A DNA stretch of 64,000 nt from Alteromonas sp. KUL49 (GCF_006538345.1 NZ_BJKL01000006.1:275868-339867); one strand, 5' to 3'. Numbered from the stretch's first letter, positions 1-9,241 are shown. Numbers and translations: made by a program. The notes: generated by a model not told the origin, from the sequence alone.

Positions 1-926
1 AGGTCTTGAGTGCGGCGATAAAAATGTCGCCAGAACGCAAAACTATCGCCACCACAAAAGACAACTTTCCTACCGACATCTACATGGCAGAAGGGTTGTT
101 GTCGCTCCTTGGTGATGAGTACAAGATTCAATTTATTGACGAGAATGACGTCGCATCACAGCTTCATGATGACATTGCTGTACTGATGCTCACTCAAGTG
201 AATTTTCGTTCTGGACGTAAGCAAGATATAACTGCGGTTACCGCAGCAGCCCATGAAAAAGGCATTTTAACCTTATGGGATCTCGCTCACAGCGCTGGCG
301 CATTTGCGGTTCACCTCGATGAGGCCAACGCAGATTTTGCGGTAGGTTGTACGTATAAATACCTTAACGGTGGGCCTGGCTCTCCTGCCTTTGTCTACGT
401 TGCTGAGCGCCATCAAGCCCGTTACCAACAACCATTGTCAGGTTGGATGGGACACAGTTCGCCCTTTTCGTTTTCACATGAATATACGCCCCACGATTCA
501 GTTAAGCGCAATTTGTGCGGCACGCCAGGCGTGATTGGTATGCAAGTGCTAGACGCTGCCCTGTCGGTATTTGACAACACCGACATGGCCTTAGTTGAAG
601 ATAAATCGGCCAAGTTACAAGCATACTTTTTAGCTAAGCTTGAAGCTCATGGGCTCGCAGAGACATTTACTTTAGCAAGCCCAGCAGCGGCGGAGCGAGG
701 TAGTCAGTTGGCGTTTTCTCACCCCGAGGCTTATGCGATTTGTCAGGCGTGGATAGACAAAGGCGTTATCGCCGATTTTAGGGCACCCGACATATTACGC
801 GTTGGCTTTGCCCCGCTTTACTTGCGCTTTGTTGATATTGAGCACGCCGTTAACGAGCTCGCGTTAATCGTAAACAACAAAACCTATCTGCAAAGCCAGT
901 ATCAGGTAGTTAACGACGTTACTTAA
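1..926 (+). CDS. kynU: Kynureninase, 3' part (5' end outside window)
   Basis: PLP-dependent kynureninase, which cleaves kynurenine or 3-hydroxykynurenine to anthranilate or its hydroxy form plus alanine in tryptophan catabolism. The frame is open to the left edge, so the gene is cut by the window. About 306 residues remain of a family length near 420. The PLP-binding lysine lies in TYKYLNGGPG, preceded by the aspartate motif LWDLAHSAGA. The C-terminal small domain is complete. It converges on the ycjF-like gene with a 12-base gap. The family call is firm; the true start is not visible. Confidence 0.9.
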   Translation, partial: VLSAAIKMSPERKTIATTKDNFPTDIYMAEGLLSLLGDEYKIQFIDENDVASQLHDDIAVLMLTQVNFRSGRKQDITAVTAAAHEKGILTLWDLAHSAGAFAVHLDEANADFAVGCTYKYLNGGPGSPAFVYVAERHQARYQQPLSGWMGHSSPFSFSHEYTPHDSVKRNLCGTPGVIGMQVLDAALSVFDNTDMALVEDKSAKLQAYFLAKLEAHGLAETFTLASPAAAERGSQLAFSHPEAYAICQAWIDKGVIADFRAPDILRVGFAPLYLRFVDIEHAVNELALIVNNKTYLQSQYQVVNDVT

Positions 927-938
927 CCTTAACTCGGG

Positions 939-1889
939 TTACTTGAGTAACTTCATCAAGGCTTTACCTAGGCGCACATTCAGTGCGCCAGCGGCAACGG
1001 CTTCCGCAGCATTTTCGACGAACTTAGCCGACAAGCTTCCACTCACTTGGCTCATAATTTCATCGGTGGCTAGATCAACAATACCTTGTGCTGCAATGTT
1101 CTGTGCCAAAACCCCCATTAACTTCCAGTTTCCAGAAGCGCTAGGTTTTAGACCGTATACTTGTGCCACCTTGCGAATAGTACGAAAACTTACCCACAAA
1201 ATTGCCGCAGTTTGCAGCAAATTATTGGGGCTAATAAACGCCATGCTTCCCGCAGTAACAGCCTCTTGGTTTAGCACTTCACGGGCTTTTTTCTGCACCT
1301 TTTGCGTTACGTTATCGTGATACAGCGCCAAACGTTCATTGCCTGTCATGTCTACATGAATGTGCAACAAGTAACGCTGATAACAAAACGCTGCGTAAGA
1401 ATCTGCAGAAAAATGTGTACCGTGACGGTCTATCACATGAGCAACCTGAGCCACATCTAACGATTCACCGGCTTTGCTTTGTTGCTCAAGTAATTGAATG
1501 TCACTGGAATCAAGTAATGCGCTATTTACTCGACGATACCCCAAATACTCCCGTGCTGATAGGTAACTTAATCCACCCACCACACAAGTGAGCATAATAC
1601 CCAGAAAGGTAGTAATAATCGGGTATTGGGCAGCATTTGACGCAAGGGTAGTGATTGCATCAAACAACATAAATCCAATCACCGTAGTTAACGCCAGACC
1701 AAGAGTGGCAAGGCCAACAGAGAGCCGGGATTTTTTCACCGGAGGTTGCCATTGCTCGGGCTCAATACGCTCAGGTAGGGCTTGTTCTGGAGGCGCTATA
1801 TCCAATGGCTGCTGAACTATTTTTGCTCGATAAGTAGGTTCAGGCACGGATTCTACGGTGTTGGTATCGGAATTATTAGTATTTGCCAT
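939..1889 (-). CDS. ycjF: YcjF-like DUF697 inner-membrane protein
   Basis: Membrane protein of the YcjF/DUF697 family, about 316 residues. A polar, proline-rich N-terminal region is followed by two hydrophobic segments (about residues 65-115), then a soluble C-terminal domain with a small Ala/Gly-rich patch. The start chosen is the ATG at 1889, preceded by GGAG at suitable spacing; a GTG or ATG slightly upstream would add five residues. It overlaps the 3' end of the ycjX-like gene by 14 bases, so the two are translationally coupled. In E. coli the homologues follow the phage-shock regulon; no PspF or sigma-54 site was identified here. Confidence 0.85.
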   Translation of the reverse strand: MANTNNSDTNTVESVPEPTYRAKIVQQPLDIAPPEQALPERIEPEQWQPPVKKSRLSVGLATLGLALTTVIGFMLFDAITTLASNAAQYPIITTFLGIMLTCVVGGLSYLSAREYLGYRRVNSALLDSSDIQLLEQQSKAGESLDVAQVAHVIDRHGTHFSADSYAAFCYQRYLLHIHVDMTGNERLALYHDNVTQKVQKKAREVLNQEAVTAGSMAFISPNNLLQTAAILWVSFRTIRKVAQVYGLKPSASGNWKLMGVLAQNIAAQGIVDLATDEIMSQVSGSLSAKFVENAAEAVAAGALNVRLGKALMKLLK

Positions 1890-3279
1890 CACTTTGCTCC
1901 TCATTGGTGAGTAAGTACTGGAATAATCGGTCTAGTCCGCGGCCAGCCAATATGCGGGCTTTGAAATCTTTGGGCACAGCCACGTTGAGTACAGGAAAGT
2001 GAGCATCAGATTCCATGTCTTTCAGTCGGGTAGGTACGCTTTCAAAAGTAGCTTCAACATAGCCAAGGTCTTTGTCTTGGTATCGCAATGCTTGTGGTGC
2101 GCTGCCCTCGTCGGTCACTTTGATAGCCGACACTAAAAAATGCTCAAAGGCGATAGGTTTGTCAGCAAATTTTGCCCGCGCACCTTCGGTAATTTGTTCA
2201 AGTAGTGCCAGTAGATTGTCGTGCTCACCAGCGGGTAACAGGTCAGATTTTGTCGCAACAAAAGCCACCTTACCTATTTTAGGTGATTTACCTAAACGCT
2301 TAGCAAACCAGCTTTGTTTGCCGTACACGAAGGCATCGGCCAAATGGCTAAGGGTTTCTTTTAATTGATACAGATGCTGGCGACTGTGATTCAACCCTTC
2401 AAATAAATCTACGAGAATGATCTGCTTCTCGGTTTCTTTAAATACATCTTCTTTGATGGGCGATAGCCAGTCTTTGCCAAACTTTTGATAATGCGCGTTA
2501 AACACTTCAAACCACGGGTGAGAAATATCACTGGTAATGCTTGATGGCAGTGGTGCGAAGCCATGTTCAAAACGGTCAAATTCCGAGGTGTCTAACAAAA
2601 AGCTACCGGGTTGAAGCATGGAAATACCGTTACTTTTCGCCACTTTCAAATAACGGGTATAACATTCCACTAATTCGCCTATACGTTCCCGTGTTGGCGC
2701 TGCTTCAAAATCAAAACGATTTACAAATGCCTTCCACTCTTCAGCGTAGTATTGTTGCGGCCCACTACTGAGCTGTGCCCAAGCGGTATCAGACCACTGA
2801 GCATAGCTTTTGCTCAGCATAGGCAAGTCGGTTAACCACTCTCCGGGGTAATCCACAAACTCAAAAATCACGTCGGTGTGAGGTAGCAACTTTCGCTTTA
2901 CGCTATGGGTTTCTTGCACCCGAATAATCAGCTTAAAACCATAGGCTTCGTCGGTAGGCGCAGGCCATGCTTGATTGGCTAACGCCTCTAAACTCAATGT
3001 AAGTGGAAAGGGCTTAAAGCCCTCAAGGGGCTCAATACGGGTAAAAATAATATCTTCTGGCGGCAGGGTTCGCAGCAAAGGTAGACATACATAGCCTTCG
3101 TCATTGCGCGATTTAAGCATGGTCAAAATACTGGTGAACAGCATAGACTTACCACTGCGACTCAACCCCGTTAAGGTAAACCTATGGGTTTGCTTAGTCA
3201 CAATATCAGCCAGTTTATTACTCGACGTAGTAGCCACCTGAGCCGCTTTATCCACCAGCGCCGACCAACGATTTTGCAT
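1876..3279 (-). CDS. ycjX: YcjX-like P-loop NTPase
   Basis: YcjX/DUF463 family P-loop protein of 467 residues, a stress-associated nucleotide-binding protein of unknown exact role. The Walker A motif GLSRSGKS lies at residues 38-45, and VFEFVDYPGEW is a Walker-B/switch-like element. The length matches the family (about 465). It is the first gene of a two-gene unit with the ycjF-like gene, matching the E. coli pairing. It starts at an ATG at 3279 with AAAGATAC upstream, a weak ribosome-binding site. Confidence 0.9.
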   Translation of the reverse strand: MQNRWSALVDKAAQVATTSSNKLADIVTKQTHRFTLTGLSRSGKSMLFTSILTMLKSRNDEGYVCLPLLRTLPPEDIIFTRIEPLEGFKPFPLTLSLEALANQAWPAPTDEAYGFKLIIRVQETHSVKRKLLPHTDVIFEFVDYPGEWLTDLPMLSKSYAQWSDTAWAQLSSGPQQYYAEEWKAFVNRFDFEAAPTRERIGELVECYTRYLKVAKSNGISMLQPGSFLLDTSEFDRFEHGFAPLPSSITSDISHPWFEVFNAHYQKFGKDWLSPIKEDVFKETEKQIILVDLFEGLNHSRQHLYQLKETLSHLADAFVYGKQSWFAKRLGKSPKIGKVAFVATKSDLLPAGEHDNLLALLEQITEGARAKFADKPIAFEHFLVSAIKVTDEGSAPQALRYQDKDLGYVEATFESVPTRLKDMESDAHFPVLNVAVPKDFKARILAGRGLDRLFQYLLTNEEQSDGKY

Positions 3280-3388
3280 GCCTTGTATCTTTTCCTAATG
3301 CCTCATATACCAATGATGTATGCATTTACCGGCAGATCACAAGGCGCAGCCACGTTTTGTTACAACTCTTTGGGTTGAAGCGAACATG

Positions 3389-3498
3389 AGGAGAGGGAGC
3401 AATACACTTTTTATTGCACGCCATGAACACGTCCGTGTGGGCTCGGCCTCGGCATCCCTGCCTCGGACGGCTATAAAAAGTGCATTGCTCCCTCTCCT
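3389..3498. repeat. Long inverted repeat with 26-bp arms
   Basis: Two 26-base arms (3389-3414 and 3473-3498) are reverse complements apart from one T/C difference, which still allows G-U pairing. The 58-base centre is GC-rich, with direct repeats of GCCTCGG and a small palindrome ACACG-TC-CGTGT. It sits between the ycjX-like gene and gloA, outside any credible gene. It could fold as a large cruciform or hairpin. It resembles a dispersed intergenic repeat unit; no second copy was seen in this window. Confidence 0.7.
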
Positions 3499-3547
3499 GT
3501 ATAGTGCTTTAGTTATCGAAGTGATGCTGCACTAGCGCTTTGATATT

Positions 3548-3931
3548 TTATCTTCCTTCGATTAGCTCAATGGCATAACCGTCAGGGTCGCGCACAAAGG
3601 CGATTACTGTGCTGCCGCCTTTTACAGGTCCGGGCTTACGATAAACGTCTGCGCCATTGGCTTCTAGGGTTTCGCAAACGGCGTAAATGTCGTCGACACC
3701 GATGGCTAAATGCCCAAAGGCTGTACCTTTGTCGTAAGTGTTTTCTCCCCAGTTATAGGTGAGTTCGAGCACAGTGGTGTCGCTTTCATCGCCATAACCA
3801 ACAAACGCCAAGGTGTACTCGTATTGCTTGTTTTCTGACGTACGTAACAAACGCATGCCCATAAGTTCGGTGTAAAAATGTAACGATGCTTCAAGGTTTT
3901 CTACCCGCAGCATGGTGTGTAATAAACGCAT
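3548..3931 (-). CDS. gloA: Lactoylglutathione lyase (glyoxalase I)
   Basis: Glyoxalase I converts the methylglyoxal-glutathione hemithioacetal to S-lactoylglutathione in the cytoplasm. It has 127 residues from the ATG at 3931, which follows GGGAG; an upstream ATG would add four residues. The four metal ligands expected of the E. coli-type Ni enzyme are visible: His in LLHTM, Glu in VLELTYN, His in FGHLAIG and Glu in YAIELIE. Length is close to the family's (about 130). It stands alone on the minus strand next to the large inverted repeat. Confidence 0.93.
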   Translation of the reverse strand: MRLLHTMLRVENLEASLHFYTELMGMRLLRTSENKQYEYTLAFVGYGDESDTTVLELTYNWGENTYDKGTAFGHLAIGVDDIYAVCETLEANGADVYRKPGPVKGGSTVIAFVRDPDGYAIELIEGR

Positions 3932-4160
3932 AGTGGCTCCCAAAATTTTACGTCTTCAAATTGCATTATAAATGCGAACTAAGGCAACTAGTAGGTGTGA
4001 AATTGTATTGTGGCGAGTCTAAAGAGTGTTCATTTTTTTAACACTCCAACACCATCTTCACTTTACTTTTAATGTTTATGAGGGGGTATCAACAAGTTAT
4101 ATTTCTGGCGTATTTTATGCTTTTCTGCGTACGACTTAACCACAACATAAGGAAAGTGTT

Positions 4161-4745
4161 TTGAAGAAAGTTCTTGTCGCCATAATAAGCTTTTTATTTC
4201 TAGCAAACTCTGCAAACGCAACTGTCATCAGTATTAATTTTGAAGATGCCACACCAAGCACGCTACTCGATAATTTTTACTCAAGTTTAGGTGTCACTTT
4301 TGTCGATGCACTTGTTACTCTGCAAGGGGGATTAGCAGGAGGCTCTGGCAGCAACACTATCATCAATGTGAACGGTGCAGTTCACGATGCAAGTGAGCCT
4401 TTACAAGCTATTTTTAGTAACACTGTGTCTAGTGTAAGTATTAAGGGGTTAGATGTAGGAGTTAACGGTTTTGCTTTAGTTGCTTTTGACCGCGATGGAG
4501 TTCAAGTCGATGCACAACAAGTAGTTGGCACGTCCACGGGCTTCAACGAGTTTTATACGTTAACCGTGAATGCAGCAAACATTCACAGAGTTGAGTTTTA
4601 TCAAGTGTTCGACATATTAGCAGAAGGCATCATTTTTGATGACTTTTCATTTACTTTGGCTACTGTAAATGTTCCCTCTACGGTGCTTTTCTATGGTGTT
4701 TTAATTTTTATTATTGGCCGCTATCGTCACAAAAGCTGCGTTTAA
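4161..4745 (+). CDS. Secreted protein with PEP-CTERM-like sorting tail
   Basis: A 194-residue protein with an N-terminal signal peptide (about residues 1-20, ending SANA). A beta-rich body follows, then a C-terminal tail: VPSTV, a hydrophobic stretch (LFYGVLIFIIG) and the basic end RYRHKS. That architecture matches exosortase-processed PEP-CTERM proteins, although the motif is VPST rather than VPEPST. It starts at TTG 4161 after AAGGAAAG. The body resembles extracellular matrix or carbohydrate-associated domains only in general. No exosortase or EPS gene is nearby. Confidence 0.65.
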   Translation: MKKVLVAIISFLFLANSANATVISINFEDATPSTLLDNFYSSLGVTFVDALVTLQGGLAGGSGSNTIINVNGAVHDASEPLQAIFSNTVSSVSIKGLDVGVNGFALVAFDRDGVQVDAQQVVGTSTGFNEFYTLTVNAANIHRVEFYQVFDILAEGIIFDDFSFTLATVNVPSTVLFYGVLIFIIGRYRHKSCV

Positions 4746-4821
4746 TAATACGGCCTACTATCAGTAGTTACTGTAGTCCTTTTATTACACCGAGGGTTAG
4801 TGTTCTCCTTAGTAAATTAAA

Positions 4822-4892
4822 CAATATTGCACGAGATTTTTGCTATCTTTTAAAGCAAGATCAAACGGTAAACAACGGTCCGTGCAATATTG
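4822..4892 (+). promoter_or_regulatory. 12-bp inverted repeat reaching the GGDEF start codon
   Basis: CAATATTGCACG at 4822-4833 and CGTGCAATATTG at 4881-4892 are perfect reverse complements 47 bases apart. The right arm contains the TTG start of the downstream diguanylate cyclase gene. The transcript could fold into a stem that hides the start region, or the site could be a looped operator. No Shine-Dalgarno sequence is evident before the TTG. Confidence 0.5.
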
Positions 4893-5975
4893 AAGTTTAC
4901 AAGAGCTCTCGTTGGTGAAACTACACTAACACTAAAACACATACGACTTCTCATCATTACTGGCACATCAATGCTGGTAGCATTTATGTTCACCGACTTG
5001 GCATTTTTGCCAGAATCACTCCACATGACCTACATTGAATCTCGAATTACCATGCAATTCCCTGTGTGTTTTCTGTTGCTTGCCGCTACCTTTTTACCCA
5101 ACTTTGCCAAGCACTACCAAGCAGCATTGTCTGCATCCATGTTGTCGATAATTTTCATAAACTATTGGTTGATTATTCAATGCTGGGAACAAGCCGGTGT
5201 GGTGTTTTCTTATGAAGGCACTGTGATGTATAGCCTTTTTTCAATGTTCGTGTTCCGCATGTCATTTAAGTTTGCCATGGTATTTTCCGCCGCCACATTA
5301 CTTGGGTTTGTGGTTATGGTGTTGATGTATCCAATGTATGGAGACTACACAGGGATTAACGTCGGATTTGTGTTAATGAGTCTTTTCATTGGCTTGTTAG
5401 GAACCTATAGGATTGAGAGTGGTATTAGAAAGCTGACACAACTGAACGACAAGCTAACTACACTCAGTGAAACCGACCCCTTAACTTCTCTCCTTAATAG
5501 AAGAACCTATGAAGCTAGATTCTCAAAGCAATTTAAGCTAGCTCAACGAGGACAATCTACACTGTGCGTTTTTGTAATTGACTTGGATTATTTCAAAGAC
5601 TTTAACGACGGTTATGGGCATGTAAGAGGCGATAAAATCATTCAACAACAAGCCAGTAATTTGAGTGCTATCTTCAAGCGAGAGACTGACATAGTAGCTA
5701 GGTACGGCGGCGAAGAGTTTATTGTTGTGACCACCAATGTAACAGAGTCGCAATGCCACGATTTTGCAAACCAACTACTGGCACAGTGGCAACAACTAGC
5801 TATTCCTCATGGCAAGGGGAGAGCCGGTTCCTGGGTTACTTGTTCAATTGGTTTCTATTGGGCGCAGATGAATCCTAGAATCACGAAAGAAAGTATTGTA
5901 AAGCTAGCCGATCAAGCTCTCTATGAAGCAAAAGAAAAAGGAAGGAACTGCTTTGTTCAGTATTGTGAAAAATAA
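4890..5975 (+). CDS. Membrane diguanylate cyclase (GGDEF)
   Basis: 361 residues. About six hydrophobic segments (residues about 15-175) form the membrane sensor part, followed by a short linker and a GGDEF domain (about 190-355). The active-site motif is GGEEF. An RxxD inhibitory site (RETD) lies five residues before it, so c-di-GMP product inhibition is expected. The start is taken as TTG 4890 because the next Met (residue 28) would cut into the first membrane segment. No EAL domain is present. The start codon lies inside an inverted repeat. Confidence 0.88.
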   Translation: MKFTRALVGETTLTLKHIRLLIITGTSMLVAFMFTDLAFLPESLHMTYIESRITMQFPVCFLLLAATFLPNFAKHYQAALSASMLSIIFINYWLIIQCWEQAGVVFSYEGTVMYSLFSMFVFRMSFKFAMVFSAATLLGFVVMVLMYPMYGDYTGINVGFVLMSLFIGLLGTYRIESGIRKLTQLNDKLTTLSETDPLTSLLNRRTYEARFSKQFKLAQRGQSTLCVFVIDLDYFKDFNDGYGHVRGDKIIQQQASNLSAIFKRETDIVARYGGEEFIVVTTNVTESQCHDFANQLLAQWQQLAIPHGKGRAGSWVTCSIGFYWAQMNPRITKESIVKLADQALYEAKEKGRNCFVQYCEK

Positions 5976-5986
5976 AGGATGTAGGC

Positions 5987-6031
5987 AACGCAATCCCGCT
6001 TGAAAGCCAGGCGAGATTGCGTTTTCTATTT
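5987..6031 (+). terminator. Rho-independent terminator after the GGDEF gene
   Basis: AACGCAATCCCGC at 5987-5999 pairs with GCGAGATTGCGTT at 6011-6023, with one mismatch, across an 11-base loop. It is followed by TTCTATTT. It lies between two convergent genes. Confidence 0.75.
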
Positions 6032-6034
6032 ATC

Positions 6035-6274
6035 TTAGTTCTCACCTTCTGAAGATTGCGAAGGCTTTATTTGCTCTTGCTTCGACTCCGCAACACATTC
6101 AATGGTTTGTTGTGCTTTGGGGTCGGGCAAAAACATTTGCACCAACATGCCAAAAGCCATGGCTACACCTTTTTGACGCCTTGCCCAACGGTACATAAGT
6201 GCAAAAAAGCCCATTAACACTGCAAACCCTAAACATACAAAAAAAGGCAGTAGTGCAATGCTTACTGTGCTCAT
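6035..6274 (-). CDS. Small membrane protein, unknown function
   Basis: 79 residues from the ATG at 6274, which follows AGGGTGG; a GTG nine bases upstream is also possible. One strong hydrophobic segment lies near residues 5-27, followed by a basic stretch (RWARRQK), a second weakly hydrophobic stretch and an acidic, Gln/Ser-rich tail. The start lies just after the stop codon of the S41 peptidase gene (6285), so the two are probably cotranscribed. No family was recognised. Confidence 0.6.
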   Translation of the reverse strand: MSTVSIALLPFFVCLGFAVLMGFFALMYRWARRQKGVAMAFGMLVQMFLPDPKAQQTIECVAESKQEQIKPSQSSEGEN

Positions 6275-6284
6275 GGTTGCCACC

Positions 6285-7277
6285 CTAACGCTTTATAGAC
6301 TGGGCGAGGGAAAACGCCGCGTCGAGGGCGTCGACTGCATCAACGGGTATGTCGGGATTTAAACCTACTTGTTCCCAATTAAAGTTGGAGGTTGCTAGCA
6401 CTGGCTTTGCGAGGGAAATTCGAAAGGTCAGTGTATCGGTAATGGGCCTTACCCCAACGTAATAACCCGCTCCCGCCGTTTTGCTACCTACGAGTGTAGC
6501 TTTACCTTGCGCTTGCAACACACCAGCAAACAGCTCAGAGGCACTCGCCGTGGTACTACTAGTGAGAATCCATAGGGGTGTGTTTTGTCTAAAATGCTTA
6601 TGGGCAGGTTGCGTATCTATGGTAATCACATCAGTAGCTAGCGTGTCACCGTATTCGATAGACCACAAAGGAGTCTCAGGGGCAAAAAAGTAACTCAGCA
6701 TATGCTGAACTAAGTAAGGCGAGCCTCCTATGGTGTCCCGTAAATCAATGATTAGTCCGTCTGCGTGTTGTAAAAACTGCATCGCAATATCTGCGGTATT
6801 GAGTGCATCCTCGTCGGGGTGAAATTTGTTAAATTTCAAGTATCCAAGGTTGCCATATAGGTACTTCACTTGCTCAAAAGCATGGTTGTACGTCAACCTT
6901 CCTGGAGCCGTAGGCAAAATATGGGTAAGGGGCGCTTCGGGGTCTTGAACCATTAAGCTCAAGTGCAGATCACCAGAAATATTTCGAATATCTCGGCCAA
7001 CCGTTTCAGCAAATTCCGAGAGGGTGTTGATGTTATTGTAACGGCCATTATCTAGCCTTTCATTAACGGCATTGATAACGGATTGTGTGGCAGTTTGGTC
7101 AATATAGTGTTGCTCAAAAACATCAAGGGTTTGAGCAACCAGTGAAGTTACGTTTATAGATGAATCAACGGGCGCGGGTTGCTGCGGATGGCTACTGGCC
7201 GAAGTTGGGTTGGGCAATAACAATAGTATTAATAGTAAAATAAGGATGCACAACAAGTGCGTGAGTAACTGTTTCAT
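6285..7277 (-). CDS. S41 family peptidase, exported
   Basis: 330 residues with an N-terminal signal peptide or anchor (LLCILILLLILLLLP). An S41 N-terminal helical domain (about 40-130) and the S41 protease core (about 130-320) follow. The nucleophile region is STTASASELFAG. The lysine found after this motif in C-terminal processing proteases (GKG) is replaced by GAG, so this is closer to the tricorn/IRBP-like branch of S41 than to Prc/CtpA. No PDZ domain is visible. Substrate unknown. It lies upstream of a small membrane protein gene. Confidence 0.8.
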   Translation of the reverse strand: MKQLLTHLLCILILLLILLLLPNPTSASSHPQQPAPVDSSINVTSLVAQTLDVFEQHYIDQTATQSVINAVNERLDNGRYNNINTLSEFAETVGRDIRNISGDLHLSLMVQDPEAPLTHILPTAPGRLTYNHAFEQVKYLYGNLGYLKFNKFHPDEDALNTADIAMQFLQHADGLIIDLRDTIGGSPYLVQHMLSYFFAPETPLWSIEYGDTLATDVITIDTQPAHKHFRQNTPLWILTSSTTASASELFAGVLQAQGKATLVGSKTAGAGYYVGVRPITDTLTFRISLAKPVLATSNFNWEQVGLNPDIPVDAVDALDAAFSLAQSIKR

Positions 7278-7364
7278 AGTGTTCTCTTTTCAAATACTTG
7301 CCGGCCTCGCGATAGCGTGGCTCAGACGTTAAAAGGGTGTTTTTTGTAATGCAGAAAAGAGACG

Positions 7365-7733
7365 CTACCCTGCGATAGCAAGCTGGCGATAAAGGCTGTT
7401 ACTGGATTTCCACTGTTCAACACGAAAACGCATTGACGTTAAGTTGTTGAACCATGGGCTTAGAATAGGTTCAGAGTGAAGATGAACGTGACTGCTGTTG
7501 ATGTTAAATACATCTACCACAAAATCCACGAACGACCATGAGGGCTGCTGTCGAATGTCGTTAAACACACTGGCTTGTTGTACATATAACAAAGTCAGAT
7601 CGAGGTTCTGCGTATCAACCTCTACTTCGTAATACGACACAGCATTGCCTTGCTCAACGTCATGTTGTGCAGACATACACAAAAAACTCATTGTTAAGCC
7701 CATGGCGAGCATGACAATTTTTAAAACGTTCAT
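7365..7733 (-). CDS. Small exported protein, unknown function
   Basis: 122 residues from the ATG at 7733. The first 23 residues form a clear signal peptide ending MSAQ. The mature part is short, with no Cys and no recognised domain. The chosen start gives a clean signal peptide; the longer frame to 7793 would put charged and polar residues before it. It lies upstream of the S41 gene on the same strand with an 87-base gap. Function unknown. Confidence 0.55.
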   Translation of the reverse strand: MNVLKIVMLAMGLTMSFLCMSAQHDVEQGNAVSYYEVEVDTQNLDLTLLYVQQASVFNDIRQQPSWSFVDFVVDVFNINSSHVHLHSEPILSPWFNNLTSMRFRVEQWKSSNSLYRQLAIAG

Positions 7734-7859
7734 TATTCCAAGGCAGCAGTTAAAAGCATAAGTGAATAGTGGGTCTGAAAATAAACATTTCAATACTAGA
7801 AGGTTATACTCGATCGGGCCTTGTTGCCGTGGTAACTAATAACACCGTAAGGAATAGCT

Positions 7860-8483
7860 ATGAGTAATATCCACACGCTAATTGCAAACACATTGGACGC
7901 TAGCCCAGAAGCGCGTGGACCTCTTATATACAAGTTACAACGTTTCGTAAAACAGCATGAGGGCGACAAAGTACTTGCGCCATTAGAATCCGAACTTCAC
8001 AAGTTCTGCGAATTTATTATAGATGAGCGGGACAACGTGAATGGCTGTGCAATTAGCATGTTTCGCCGAATCCCCATTAATCAACGTGCTGTTGAACAAC
8101 TCATTACTGTATCTGAGCGCACGCTCAATAGCGATCTCATTGAAATTTTTGGTTATATAGATAACAAGTACTGGCGGCAAAATATTGAAAACTACGTCAC
8201 TAAAGGGCTATCAAACGTGCATTGCCGATATGCTGCTAGTAGAACACTTGATATCAAAGCCAGCTGCTTACAAAGTGAAAAAACAGTAGAAGCCATTGCC
8301 GAGACTCTCAGTATCGCAAACCCGTTGGAATTTGGAAGTTTGTGTTCTGCGCTGAGATACGCTGTTGAAAAATCATCAATTGCAAACGCAAAACACCACT
8401 TCAACGTGCTACTAAAAAGCTGTACTGATGAACGAAGAGAGCAAATCGAGTCGTATCTCGCAAAGCTCAGAAAAACCTACTAG
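7860..8483 (+). CDS. Helical-repeat-like cytoplasmic protein, unknown
   Basis: 207 residues without a signal peptide or membrane segment. It is predicted by eye to be mostly alpha-helical, with regularly spaced amphipathic stretches like HEAT/ARM repeats, but no specific family was recognised. It starts at ATG 7860 after AAGGAATAGC. Its stop codon overlaps the stop of the convergent MBL gene in the sequence CTAG (8480-8483). Confidence 0.65.
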   Translation: MSNIHTLIANTLDASPEARGPLIYKLQRFVKQHEGDKVLAPLESELHKFCEFIIDERDNVNGCAISMFRRIPINQRAVEQLITVSERTLNSDLIEIFGYIDNKYWRQNIENYVTKGLSNVHCRYAASRTLDIKASCLQSEKTVEAIAETLSIANPLEFGSLCSALRYAVEKSSIANAKHHFNVLLKSCTDERREQIESYLAKLRKTY

Positions 8484-9241
8484 TGGCTTTCTGTTCGACC
8501 ACCGATTTTTCGCATTATTCTATTCTTTGCCGAATGCCAATGATTTTTAGGCAATGCTGGTGCATTTTGAATAATGTCGTCAAAGGGTATGTCTTGTACT
8601 TTCAATGGCGGTACGTGGGCACAGAATATGGTTTCGAGTTGTGCGTTTGCCACGCGATGCAGTGATCGTCGATATTGATTAGGGTGACATATGGGGTAGG
8701 GGGCAACCAACTCACCTTTAACTTTTACCATTAAGTCGGCCACATAGGCTTGCTTAGTAGGCACATGAACTAGTGATAGGTCGTGGTCAGTATGCCCCGG
8801 CGAATAAATTACCTGCCAGTCATCGAAGTAGGGGAGTCGTTGTTCGTCTTTTAACACCACGTCGTGGTTGAGCTTTGGGTTATACCACAGCGCTTGTCTG
8901 GCTTTGCCTAAACGACTCGCTACCCACCACGCCAACGCAATATCAATCATGTGCGCAATACGACCAGATAGTCCTAAGTACCATTTGAACGCCTTAGGAT
9001 GTGCGCCAATTTGTGCACCAGTACGAGAACGCAAACGAATAGCACCACCGGCATGGTCAGGATGCATATGAGTAACCACAATAAATTTAAGCGCAGATAA
9101 GGGCAGGGTGAGGGTATCGGTAATGAAGTCACAAACCATATCTACATCGGCACGACTACACCCATCAAGAAGCAACAGCTTGTCGCCCTCTTGAACAAGG
9201 TAAATATGCTGAATATAACCAGATAGCGTGTGCACCTTCAT
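8480..9241 (-). CDS. MBL-fold metallo-hydrolase
   Basis: 253 residues of the metallo-beta-lactamase superfamily. The binuclear metal motif is THMHPDHAGG, with a second metal-binding His in SPGHTDHDLSLVH. The N-terminal segment MKVHTLSGYIQHIYLV is typical of glyoxalase-II-like or lactonase-like members. It has no signal peptide, so it is cytoplasmic. The substrate cannot be told from sequence alone. It converges on the helical-repeat-like gene and lies next to a LysR regulator on the same strand. Confidence 0.85.
   Translation of the reverse strand: MKVHTLSGYIQHIYLVQEGDKLLLLDGCSRADVDMVCDFITDTLTLPLSALKFIVVTHMHPDHAGGAIRLRSRTGAQIGAHPKAFKWYLGLSGRIAHMIDIALAWWVASRLGKARQALWYNPKLNHDVVLKDEQRLPYFDDWQVIYSPGHTDHDLSLVHVPTKQAYVADLMVKVKGELVAPYPICHPNQYRRSLHRVANAQLETIFCAHVPPLKVQDIPFDDIIQNAPALPKNHWHSAKNRIMRKIGGRTESH

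Noticed and set aside
3320..3535. Open frame of 71 codons across the large inverted repeat
   Set aside because: It lies over the repeat arms, has no ribosome-binding site and no protein-like composition.
4024..4046. Hairpin GAGTGTT/AACACTC as a terminator
   Set aside because: It lies between two divergent starts with no gene ending there, so a terminator role is not supported; a regulatory role cannot be judged.
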